From NCBI RefSeq assembly GCF_012844305.1, contig NZ_JABANE010000092.1, positions 1 through 36,813 of the forward strand: 36,813 nucleotides of DNA, read 5' to 3'. The notes under the pieces are model-generated. The model was not told the origin of the DNA, searched no databases, and saw only the letters and a program-made list of their open reading frames with translations. Numbering within the stretch: position 1 is the stretch's first letter; each line of letters begins with the position of its first letter. The position numbers were made by a program, and so were the translations under genes. This document shows, in pieces, positions 1-6,391 of this stretch. The DNA is from Flammeovirga aprica JL-4 (GTDB lineage Bacteria > Bacteroidota > Bacteroidia > Cytophagales > Flammeovirgaceae).

Positions 1-84
1 ATGAAGATTTTATTAAATTTAAATTATCGCTGACTTACTTTTTGTCTAATTTAATGTCGGTGAGTAGTTACCATAATTTTATTA

Positions 85-591
85 TTGAGTATATCATGCA
101 ATAATAAAATTCATGATGAATTTCTAGATCAAAAAATAGTTGGTGATTCTTTAACCATGAACTTGTATCATGTAAAAGATCTTACTTTACAAAGGCAATT
201 GATCGGGTATTGGGGGCTTTCTGAAAAATCAAAAATTGTCTATTTCCAAAAGCAAAATGACAATAAACTGTACTCCATTTTTTCAATTGCTGAGGACAAA
301 AATAATCAAAAAAACTATTTTTGTGGTCAGTTAGGATCTACGGATATTTGCTATGAGTCAGTTGCTGAAAAAATTGATACCAGTAACTGTTTTTTAGTGA
401 AAATGCTAGTTCTACCTTTAGATGGGGTGAATATTAAATATAAGAATCATGTTAAGTCAGCTTCATTTGGTAAGTTAATTTATTCATTGGAGTACGGTCC
501 TATTTGGTTTAACTACAATCCAGATGAAAATTTTACAATATTACCTTGGACAGAAGAATGGGTTTTTGGTGAGGTATATTCACATCCTTAA
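85..591 (+). CDS. Putative lipoprotein, probable orphan immunity protein; 5' end damaged
   Basis: The reading frame encodes about 168 residues. The only nearby start is a TTG, which puts a lipobox-like LSIS-C right at the N-terminus. The same frame upstream reads VVTIILLL, a good hydrophobic core for a lipoprotein signal, but it is closed by a TGA at 61-63 and has no ATG or GTG. An ATG at 54 is in another frame. The signal peptide therefore seems to have lost its start, by deletion or a one-base shift. The body is soluble, rich in aromatic and acidic residues, and matches no family I recognise. Its place in a row of small lipoprotein genes next to an Rhs toxin tip suggests an orphan immunity protein; this is inference. 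The end of the gene overlaps a toxin-tail-like fragment in another frame (573-656). Confidence 0.5.
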   Translation: MSISCNNKIHDEFLDQKIVGDSLTMNLYHVKDLTLQRQLIGYWGLSEKSKIVYFQKQNDNKLYSIFSIAEDKNNQKNYFCGQLGSTDICYESVAEKIDTSNCFLVKMLVLPLDGVNIKYKNHVKSASFGKLIYSLEYGPIWFNYNPDENFTILPWTEEWVFGEVYSHP

Positions 592-656
592 AGGCAATCA
601 ATGTTCTAGGGTATTCTAAGACATCTGTGCAAAGATATTTACATCAATTGAATTAA
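573..656 (+). pseudogene. NUMOD1-like C-terminal fragment (toxin-tail remnant)
   Basis: Frame 0 is open from 573, just after a TGA at 570-572, to a TAA at 654-656. It has no start codon. The peptide contains FTSLKAINVLGYSKTSVQRY and ends HQLN. The S-x-x-x-A-x-x-x-LG-x-S-K-x-S-V-x-R-Y-L pattern resembles NUMOD1-type helix-turn-helix modules, which occur at the C-termini of HNH and GIY-YIG nucleases. It is followed after 6 bases by a cytosolic-looking ORF at 663. That order (toxin tail, then immunity gene) is typical of polymorphic toxin loci. The fragment overlaps the end of the preceding lipoprotein ORF, as expected at a recombination junction. The family assignment is by eye and could be wrong, because the piece is short. 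Confidence 0.35.
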
Positions 657-662
657 AAGAAA

Positions 663-1124
663 ATGAATGATTTAGAGGTTGCAAATTTTATAATTAATAA
701 ATTTAAGCGTAGGTATGGTGATAAAGAGTTGAAAACTCATAATGATAGATTGAATACTTTTATATTACGGGACTTAGAAACAGTTATAGATGAAAGTTTA
801 GTTAGTAGTACTTTTGAAATCGCACAAGAAGAAATACCACTCTTATTTTGTGAATTACCCAATCAAAATAAGATTCTAATGACTACAAGGTGTATGTATA
901 GCTTATATAAAAAGAAATTTTACAAGTTATTGTACTCAAAGTATTCTTTTTCAGATAGAAGTTACTATAGAAAAACAATTCAATTGGTGAGCGGTAAAAC
1001 TGTAACATTTAAATATTGTTCAATTGACAATGAAGATTTTTTTTATGAAATAGATTCGTTTTATCCAGCTGATGCAGCTCATTATGTTGTTTGTCATGAA
1101 ATGGTTTTGAATAAATTTTTCTAA
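663..1124 (+). CDS. Small cytosolic protein, possible immunity protein
   Basis: This 153-residue ORF starts with ATG and has no signal peptide or membrane segment. The middle (about residues 60-100) reads LLFCELPNQNKILMTTRCM followed by SLYKKKFYKLLYSKY. That hydrophobic strand, TT-R turn and charged strand recall bacterial PH-like domains, but the resemblance is weak. The gene begins 6 bases after a NUMOD1-like toxin-tail fragment. A cytosolic partner for a nuclease toxin would need no signal peptide, which fits its contrast with the lipoproteins around it. The function is inferred only from this context. Codon use is AT-rich like its neighbours. No promoter was recognised. Confidence 0.55.
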   Translation: MNDLEVANFIINKFKRRYGDKELKTHNDRLNTFILRDLETVIDESLVSSTFEIAQEEIPLLFCELPNQNKILMTTRCMYSLYKKKFYKLLYSKYSFSDRSYYRKTIQLVSGKTVTFKYCSIDNEDFFYEIDSFYPADAAHYVVCHEMVLNKFF

Positions 1125-1154
1125 GAGACTCTTTATAAATTTTTTAAATGAAAA

Positions 1155-1614
1155 ATGAAGTCAAATTGGTATAAAATTAAGGTTTTTTATTTCCTTCTAG
1201 CATATCTTTTCATTTCATGTCATATTAAAAAAAAATGCTGTTTCAGCATATAATAATGAATATGATATTTTGATTCGTTATAGCAAATGTGATGATGCAG
1301 AATATGATAAACGACTATCTAAAGATTCTTTACATCTTTATATTGAAGAGGGGTTTGATAAAGATGTAATTGAAGTGATGATAGATGACAACCTTTCCTT
1401 TAAAGATTCAATTTCTACTTCTGAGGTATTAGGGATGTCAGAACATCTAATTCTGGGCCATAAGAAAAATATCAAAAAGGTTTCAATACGACTAAATGAT
1501 AGCAAAGCCCTAATTACAGAATTTAATTCTTGTGATTGTAGTATACTAAAATTGAACCTTATTGATTCAGTATTGACCTTAGAGTTTTCTAACCACACAT
1601 CTATGTATAGGTAA
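1155..1614 (+). pseudogene. Lipoprotein gene split by a frameshift at an A9 run
   Basis: An ATG at 1155 opens a good lipoprotein signal: MKSNWYKIKV, a hydrophobic stretch, then the lipobox LFIS-C. The frame crosses nine A residues at 1227-1235 and stops shortly after at a TAA. One frame over, the sequence is open from before the A run to 1614 and reads NAVSAYNNEYDILIRYSKCD onward. Removing one A joins both parts into a single ~152-residue lipoprotein. No family is recognised; the context suggests an immunity protein. Real loss of function, transcriptional slippage or phase variation at A9, and a sequencing error are all possible. A start inside the second part (TTG at 1270) would lack the signal peptide, so I do not treat that part as a separate gene. 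Confidence 0.6.
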
Positions 1615-1703
1615 TCTCAGTTGGCTTTTACCTAGATATCATTCTTAGTAATATTAAATTACTTGAACATAAAATTAAAGATAAACTATTAGGCTGTAAA
1701 CAA

Positions 1704-2315
1704 ATGAGAAACGAACTAATTATTGCATTGTTTTTTTTATTTATTACTAAGATAAATGCTCAGACAGATAAAACCTTTTATGTCGCTAAAATTGATATTT
1801 ATGTTACTTTAAACCAAAAAGAGATAAATGAAAAACTTTCTGATGTTAACGAGGTTTCAGCTTATTTCCCTTTAAGCTGTTTATATTATCATGTGCATGA
1901 TGATAATCTTTTAGTTTCTGATGAAAGGACAGAGGTAGGTTCTCTTACAAATAATATGGCGGTATTAATGATTGCAGAATATAAAGGACAAACTGAAAGT
2001 TATGTAAGCAACTCCATTTTTGCTTCTTATTTTGTAGGCTATGTTCATAAAAGGTGTTTAAAAGAAGATTTAATATGTTCAGAACAGGTGTTTTTACAAT
2101 CTTTCTTTAGTAAAGAAAACCTTTTTTCAATTTCTAAAAGAGGGAAAGTGAAAAATTTTAAAAAGGGGAAATTAAGAAAAGAAGGTAAAAGTAAGTACCG
2201 TTTAACGTACAATGGCCATGATCCTAATTTTGGGAAGTATAAAGAAGAGTTTTTAGTGAGCGTACAGAAAGTTCATCATATCAAGAAGGTTTCAAGTGAA
2301 TTCCCTTGTTATTAG
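1704..2315 (+). CDS. Exported protein of unknown function (Sec signal peptide)
   Basis: The 203-residue product starts with MRNELIIALFFLFITKINAQ, a classic Sec signal peptide with a probable cleavage site after NA and the Bacteroidota-typical Q at mature +1. The mature part has cysteines near residues 59, 118, 125 and 202 that could form disulfides. Its C-terminal third is basic, with a KNFKKGKLRKEGKSKYRLTY stretch. No catalytic motif or family is recognised. It lies in the row of small exported proteins beside the Rhs cassette. It differs from the others in lacking a lipobox, so it should be periplasmic, secreted or outer-membrane-associated rather than lipid-anchored. A periplasmic immunity role is possible but unproven. 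Confidence 0.65.
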   Translation: MRNELIIALFFLFITKINAQTDKTFYVAKIDIYVTLNQKEINEKLSDVNEVSAYFPLSCLYYHVHDDNLLVSDERTEVGSLTNNMAVLMIAEYKGQTESYVSNSIFASYFVGYVHKRCLKEDLICSEQVFLQSFFSKENLFSISKRGKVKNFKKGKLRKEGKSKYRLTYNGHDPNFGKYKEEFLVSVQKVHHIKKVSSEFPCY

Positions 2316-2422
2316 TTAGCTTAAATATTAATCATAAGACATTACTTCGCTAAGTATAAGAATTGTTAGAAGAGATAAACTAAATCAAAAAGTAAAATGT
2401 AGAAATAAAAAGAAAAGTATTT

Positions 2423-2893
2423 TTGTACCTCACTTTAATGATGATTAATTTATATAGCCTTTCTTCTTGTTCATGTAAAAGCGATAAAATAGAAAACCAA
2501 TATCCGATTTACGACATTGAAATAAATTACCTTATACAAGGTGAACATAAACCATATTTGAAGGCAAATAAATTGTTACCAGACAATACAGTGTTAATTT
2601 ATTTTAGAGAAGGTTTTTCATCAGATCAAATGATATTGAAGACAAATAATAAGCAAACTGATCAGTTTATATTGGAGGATGATCATAGTATTGGTATGGC
2701 AGATATTACAAGAATTAATAACTTAGACAAAATAAATACCATTTCTTTCACCTTAAATAATGGACCAAGTTTGGAATATAGAATATTCAATGAAAATGTT
2801 ATTAATTCAAAATTGATATTAGAATGTAGGTTTAGTAAATCAAACAATAAACTAATAGTAGAAACATTAGCAAATGCTAGAATTATAGATTAA
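2423..2893 (+). CDS. Putative lipoprotein; start codon unclear or lost
   Basis: The frame encodes a lipoprotein-like N-terminus. A KRK cluster is followed by VFLYLTLMMINLYSLSS and then C, with a second cysteine two residues on. The KRK codons lie upstream of the first usable start, a TTG at 2423, and the frame is closed by a TAA at 2393-2395 before any ATG. An ATG at 2397 is one frame away and is followed at once by TAG. Starting at TTG 2423 or ATG 2438 removes the basic n-region. As with the gene at 85, the best signal peptide cannot be translated from a normal start, so a small 5' lesion is likely. The mature part (~135 residues) is soluble and unrecognised. An immunity role is inferred from the neighbourhood. 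Confidence 0.5.
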   Translation: MYLTLMMINLYSLSSCSCKSDKIENQYPIYDIEINYLIQGEHKPYLKANKLLPDNTVLIYFREGFSSDQMILKTNNKQTDQFILEDDHSIGMADITRINNLDKINTISFTLNNGPSLEYRIFNENVINSKLILECRFSKSNNKLIVETLANARIID

Positions 2894-2903
2894 TTACTTC
2901 ACA

Positions 2904-2978
2904 GTGCTATGGTTCAGTTCGTTAGTATGTGTATGGGGTTGCGAAAAGGGAGATGGTAACTATTTAGAAAACAACTAA
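2904..2978 (+). pseudogene. Lone lipoprotein signal-peptide head (gene remnant)
   Basis: From a GTG at 2904 the frame reads LWFSSLVCVWG then C, then EKGDGNYLENN and a TAA at 2976-2978. This is a hydrophobic core plus a lipobox (VWG-C) and about a dozen mature residues. It lacks a basic n-region. It looks like the leftover head of another lipoprotein gene, cut off just upstream of the next intact lipoprotein start at 2985. It is too short to be a convincing gene on its own. Confidence 0.3.
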
Positions 2979-2984
2979 AGATAG

Positions 2985-3672
2985 ATGAAGAATAACCTTA
3001 TTTATTTATTATTATTGGTTTTTATTTCATGTAATAATTCTAAACAGAATATTAATCGATTAAAAAAGGAATATGATTTTAATGTTAATAATTATTCCTA
3101 TAATGGAATATTTAATGAGGTTCCTTATTTATATTCAACTGATTTTACTGATGATGACACTGTTTTCATAAGAGTTGATGAAAATGAATTTTATTTTCAA
3201 CAGGGAAGAGATAAATTTATTTTAGGCAGGTGGTTAGTATTAACTGATACATTAGTTTTAGAACTCAAGAATTTAGAAAACATGACTTATAAATACCCTT
3301 TGCTTATCTTGTCTCAAGAAAATTCGAAAATTGATGAAATGAAATATTTTGGGCAATATACGGCAGGTTATTATATGGAACATTTCCCTCATGTAACAGA
3401 ACAGTTTTTAATTGATAGGACAATAGGTATTGATTTAATTGATACTGTTTACTCTGTTATGGTGAAACAATATCCTACCCCCCCAACAAGAAGGTTTCTT
3501 TTCGTATAGATACCCCGATCAATGTATTTTTAGAGTCTCCATGAGAAAAGGCATATTAGATATTTATTATATGGATATTAATCATAAACATTCAAAAGGT
3601 TATATGATTCCTCTGTGCTTACAATTTAATTTAGGGTGTTATAATGATTACATCCAGAGTATAAAACTTTGA
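2985..3672 (+). pseudogene. Lipoprotein gene with a frameshift at a C7 run
   Basis: ATG 2985 opens a lipoprotein signal, MKNNLIYLLLLVFIS-C. The first frame runs to a TAG at 3507-3509 (174 residues), its last ten codons lying after a run of seven C at 3478-3484. Dropping one C puts translation into a second frame. That frame reads PQQEGFFSYRYPDQCIFRVS and stays open for about 62 codons to a TGA at 3670-3672, giving ~228 residues. So long an open continuation in so AT-rich a stretch is unlikely by chance. The gene is either decayed, slippage-prone or mis-sequenced. The truncated 174-residue form could still be made and exported. The family is unknown; an orphan immunity lipoprotein is the contextual guess. 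Confidence 0.6.
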
Positions 3673-3699
3673 ATATTAACTAACAACAGTTCTAAGCCT

Positions 3700-3726
3700 A
3701 TTCGAAGTATTAAGCCGTAGGCGAAT
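3700..3726. repeat. Degenerate copy of the conserved-apex hairpin
   Basis: The apex sequence TTAAGCCGTAGGCG (3710-3723) is identical to that of the full copy at 6224-6256, including the GCC-GTA-GGC mini-stem. The left arm ATTCGAAGTA resembles that copy's TTCTAAGTA, but the expected right arm is absent. Only a 5-bp outer stem, ATTCG with CGAAT, can form. It lies between the C7-frameshift lipoprotein gene and the membrane protein gene at 3761. Confidence 0.55.
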
Positions 3727-3760
3727 CTCAAGAGGAAGGGGCTTCTTCATGGAAGAATGA

Positions 3761-4423
3761 GTGGGAAGTTTTTATAAGTTTATGAACAGAATAAGTCCAA
3801 TCATGATGAAAAGTAATTTTAAAATATCACTGAGAATTTGTGGAGTATTGTTAATGGTTTTTGGAGCATTTTCTTTTTTTAGTGGTATTCTTTTTTCATC
3901 TGATAAATTTAGTTTTAATGGTGAGGTTCCATTGAGTGATGTGCAAGATATTATTGTAGATCAAGATGGGTTTATATATTTAGGTACACAATTTTATGGA
4001 ATGATACTTTGCTATAATAAAGAGGGAGAATTTATTAATTCATGGAATGTGGGAGCCAATAATGCTGCATTTAAGATGTTAATTTCAGATGATCAAAAAA
4101 TTCATGTCGTAACAATCAGTAATAATAAAAGAGCAATTTTTTCGAGAACGGGAACTTTATTATCTCAAGAAGTAATACCTTATATTTATATTGATTCTGA
4201 AAGAGCAGGGAAATCAGCATTCTTCATGAGGAATAGATTTGTAATAAATGAATCAATATTTAATACCAAAATAATCCGCATCTCTGAATTGAATTCTGAT
4301 AAGGTAATAATCAATCAAAATATTTTTTATTTAATATTAAAAGCACCTTTTCCTGCTATCTTATTTGTTTTTATTGGAGTAATAATAAATATTAGTCTTA
4401 CTATTTTGGAGAGAAGGCAATAA
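3761..4423 (+). CDS. Membrane protein with two TM segments and an NHL-like soluble domain
   Basis: The 220-residue product has one TM segment at about residues 23-46 and a second at about 190-215, leaving a short basic tail (ERRQ). The soluble part between them has strand-turn repeats such as VQDIIVDQDGFIYLG and MILCYNKEGEFINSW, in the style of NHL or beta-propeller blades. It holds only one or two blades, too few for a full propeller. The start is uncertain: GTG 3761 directly follows a TGA, and in-frame ATGs at 3782 and 3803 are equally usable. It ends about 12 bases before the Rhs fragment. A two-TM protein could be an immunity protein for a membrane-acting or periplasmic toxin, or just an accessory gene. 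I recognise no named family. Confidence 0.6.
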   Translation: MGSFYKFMNRISPIMMKSNFKISLRICGVLLMVFGAFSFFSGILFSSDKFSFNGEVPLSDVQDIIVDQDGFIYLGTQFYGMILCYNKEGEFINSWNVGANNAAFKMLISDDQKIHVVTISNNKRAIFSRTGTLLSQEVIPYIYIDSERAGKSAFFMRNRFVINESIFNTKIIRISELNSDKVIINQNIFYLILKAPFPAILFVFIGVIINISLTILERRQ

Positions 4424-4434
4424 ATGTTATTTCA

Positions 4435-5565
4435 GTGTTCAGAATAGATTTAGATCCACTTTCAACAGGATTAAACCACAGAAGATATGCACTGAGTAAC
4501 CACCTTGGAAATGTCTTAGTAACTCTGTCAGATGGAAGTGCCAATGTTCTTTCATACAGTGATTATTACCCTTTTGGTGCTAAAATAGCTGACCGAAGTT
4601 GGAATAGAGAGGGGTATCGTTATGGGTTTAATGGTAAAGAGAATGATACAGACCTCAATGGTTCTCAGTTGATACAGGATTATGGCTTTAGGGTGTATAA
4701 TCCGGTGATTGGGAAGTTTTTGAGTGTTGATCCGTTGATGAAGAGTTATCCTCGGTTTACGCCTTATCAGTTTGCAGGGAATAGCCCTATCTTTTTCTTA
4801 GATATTGATGGTAGGGAGATTTATCCTTCCTCAAAACTTAATTCAGTGTATAAACAATCCTATGTTAATTCTATAAAACTACTTAGTCAGTCTGAAATTT
4901 TTTCTAAAGTATATAAACAAGTAAACGATAGTGACATAATGTTTGAGGTGTCGTCATTCTCATTATCTGATCCTGCTGATTACAAGGCATACACTAGTGG
5001 ACAATTTAATGGTTTTTTGAGAGTAGTTCAAGATATCACTAATGATTACTTCTTTTTTGAAACTATAACGAAAAGAGGTTCAGAATTTAATCCACATCAT
5101 ATAAAATTCAGACCTGAAATGAAGGTAAAAGGGGAGACATTTTCACAAACATCTACAGTATTTGAAGAGATATTTCACGCAGGTCAACTTTTGTTTTATG
5201 GAGATCAAAAATCAAAGCCTATTTTTAGGGAAACTGAAGCAAAAGTTGCTAAAGCATTCGTTTATTTTTTAAATGGCGGATATCTTGAAGATCCTAAGTA
5301 TAATCCAGAAAATAAAAATCCAAAACAGATAAAAGGCTGGAAAATGCAATACGCCTATGTATTTAGTACTTATGATGGTGTAACAGATTATTTTAATGCT
5401 TTAAAGAATGGTGATGAAATATCAGGTGATTTAGAACAGAGATTTAAGGACTCTGTAAAAAAATTGGCCAAAGAAGAGGTTACTAATGTTTATAAATTTT
5501 CACAAGAAGAGCTTGATACATATGATGGAAGCACAGATTACTTTGACTCTCTTAATAAGAAATAG
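4435..5565 (+). CDS. Truncated Rhs core with C-terminal toxin tip (orphan Rhs cassette)
   Basis: Residues ~17-128 are a Bacteroidota Rhs-associated core end: NHLGNVLVT, YYPFGAK, YRYGFNGKEND, the FRVYNPVIGKFLSVDPL block, then DIDGREI. The YD-repeat body and any secretion domain are missing. The frame is open upstream only to 4396 and offers no ATG, so GTG 4435 is a nominal start. After DIDGREI the sequence becomes more AT-rich and unrelated to Rhs; this ~248-residue tip is the presumed toxin. It carries FEEIFHAGQ (E244, E245, H248) and RETEAK (E268), a layout like a zincin HExxH plus downstream Glu, with Glu in place of the first His. A metallopeptidase-like toxin is therefore possible but weakly supported. 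The C-terminus repeats a TYDG-x-TDYF motif twice. Such cassettes are known as silent donors for Rhs tip exchange. Confidence 0.75.
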   Translation: MFRIDLDPLSTGLNHRRYALSNHLGNVLVTLSDGSANVLSYSDYYPFGAKIADRSWNREGYRYGFNGKENDTDLNGSQLIQDYGFRVYNPVIGKFLSVDPLMKSYPRFTPYQFAGNSPIFFLDIDGREIYPSSKLNSVYKQSYVNSIKLLSQSEIFSKVYKQVNDSDIMFEVSSFSLSDPADYKAYTSGQFNGFLRVVQDITNDYFFFETITKRGSEFNPHHIKFRPEMKVKGETFSQTSTVFEEIFHAGQLLFYGDQKSKPIFRETEAKVAKAFVYFLNGGYLEDPKYNPENKNPKQIKGWKMQYAYVFSTYDGVTDYFNALKNGDEISGDLEQRFKDSVKKLAKEEVTNVYKFSQEELDTYDGSTDYFDSLNKK

Positions 5566-6118
5566 AGTGATTAATTTATTATTAATGTTATTGTTTTCCT
5601 GCAACACAAATAATAAATTTGAAAAACTAAATATATCAAATAATGGCAATAGAGCCCAAAAAAACATTCTAGAAATCCCTTCAACTTGGGTGGGTAGTTA
5701 TGAAGATGATTACGAAATAATGACTTTTTCTAAAAAACATTATCCAAGTAATGTAATTGATTTACTTAATTCTAAATACTATGAAATTTGTCCTCCATAT
5801 TATTATTTAAAGTTTATTCAATTCGAGAAAAATAAACCTATATATGAAAGTGATATTGCAATTAAACCTGTGTCGGATAGTGTGTGTCATGTGTTGCAGT
5901 TTTTCTACCCTTTTAAAAAGGGAACAATAACTCATTATGAAGACACATCTAAGTGGGTTGTTTTGCTATCTATTGAAACAAAATATGGGTATGATTCGTG
6001 TCTAACATATATACCACCTAAGGAGAAAATATTGAGTGTTGTTGATGGTTTTAAACTTTTAAATGATTGGTTGATTTTGGAACCAACATCACCTACTCGA
6101 CCAAATATAAAGCCGTAG
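5543..6118 (+). CDS. Lipoprotein, probable immunity partner of the Rhs tip
   Basis: The signal peptide reads MTLLIRNRVINLLLMLLFS-C if translation starts at TTG 5543, with a basic RNR n-region and an LFS-C lipobox. A GTG at 5567, two bases after the Rhs stop, would give a shorter signal without the arginines. I prefer 5543, which overlaps the Rhs gene by about 23 bases and implies translational coupling. The mature ~170 residues are soluble, start with an Asn-rich linker and contain a W-V-G-S-Y-E-D-D segment. No known family. A gene directly behind an Rhs toxin tip is normally its immunity gene. A lipid-anchored immunity protein suggests that the toxin acts in the periplasm. The stop codon TAG (6116-6118) lies within a copy of the conserved hairpin apex. 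Confidence 0.7.
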   Translation: MTLLIRNRVINLLLMLLFSCNTNNKFEKLNISNNGNRAQKNILEIPSTWVGSYEDDYEIMTFSKKHYPSNVIDLLNSKYYEICPPYYYLKFIQFEKNKPIYESDIAIKPVSDSVCHVLQFFYPFKKGTITHYEDTSKWVVLLSIETKYGYDSCLTYIPPKEKILSVVDGFKLLNDWLILEPTSPTRPNIKP

Positions 6119-6123
6119 GTGTT
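6110..6123. repeat. Partial apex of the hairpin family, overlapping a stop codon
   Basis: AAGCCGTAGGTGTT matches the shared apex, with the inner stem GCC-GTA-GGT keeping pairing through a G-U. The TAG in it ends the lipoprotein gene. No matching arms surround it, although GTAGGTG can pair with CACCTAC at about 6090-6096. It is the first of three apex copies within 150 bases. Confidence 0.45.
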
Positions 6124-6135
6124 CCCCCCACCACT

Positions 6136-6169
6136 GTTCGTAATGTTAAGCGTTAGCGTCATTACGAAC
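6136..6169. repeat. Conserved-apex hairpin, 10-bp perfect stem
   Basis: Arms GTTCGTAATG (6136-6145) and CATTACGAAC (6160-6169) are exact reverse complements. The 14-nt apex TTAAGCGTTAGCGT forms a smaller GC/GC pair. The apex matches those at 6233-6247 and 10245-10259, while the arms are unrelated to theirs. No T-run follows, so it is not a standard terminator. Confidence 0.75.
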
Positions 6170-6178
6170 TATATCATT

Positions 6179-6202
6179 GTTTTAAGTTTCCGAACTTAAA
6201 AC
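6179..6202 (+). terminator. Perfect 10-bp hairpin, terminator-like
   Basis: Arms GTTTTAAGTT (6179-6188) and AACTTAAAAC (6193-6202) flank a TCCG loop. The stem is AT-rich and is followed by A residues rather than T on the plus strand. It may act weakly for either strand or belong to the local hairpin cluster. Confidence 0.4.
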
Positions 6203-6223
6203 AAAAAAACACAAGCCAATCCT

Positions 6224-6256
6224 TTCTAAGTATTAAGCCGTAGGCGTTACTTAGAA
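6224..6256. repeat. Conserved-apex hairpin, 9-bp perfect stem
   Basis: Arms TTCTAAGTA (6224-6232) and TACTTAGAA (6248-6256) enclose the 15-nt apex TTAAGCCGTAGGCGT, in which GCC-GTA-GGC forms a mini-stem. This is the clearest member of the family. Confidence 0.8.
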
Positions 6257-6301
6257 CTATCCAAAATTGAATAAGTTCCCAACTTATCACAACAAAACCC
6301 C

Positions 6302-6333
6302 AACCCCCACAAGCCAAAACACTTGTGGGGGTT
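6302..6333. terminator. Strong GC-rich hairpin, probable terminator
   Basis: A perfect 12-bp stem, AACCCCCACAAG (6302-6313) with CTTGTGGGGGTT (6322-6333), encloses an 8-nt loop. It lies between the Rhs immunity lipoprotein and the Rpn-type gene. It probably insulates the two, although no long T-run follows it. Confidence 0.6.
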
Positions 6334-6391
6334 CTTATCCCAAATTCAAACCAAAATTTAACTATATTTACCCCATAAACGAACAACAGTT

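Noticed and set aside
1338..1598. Minus-strand 86-residue ORF
   Set aside because: It is a shadow of the frameshifted lipoprotein body on the plus strand, with no start context or family match.
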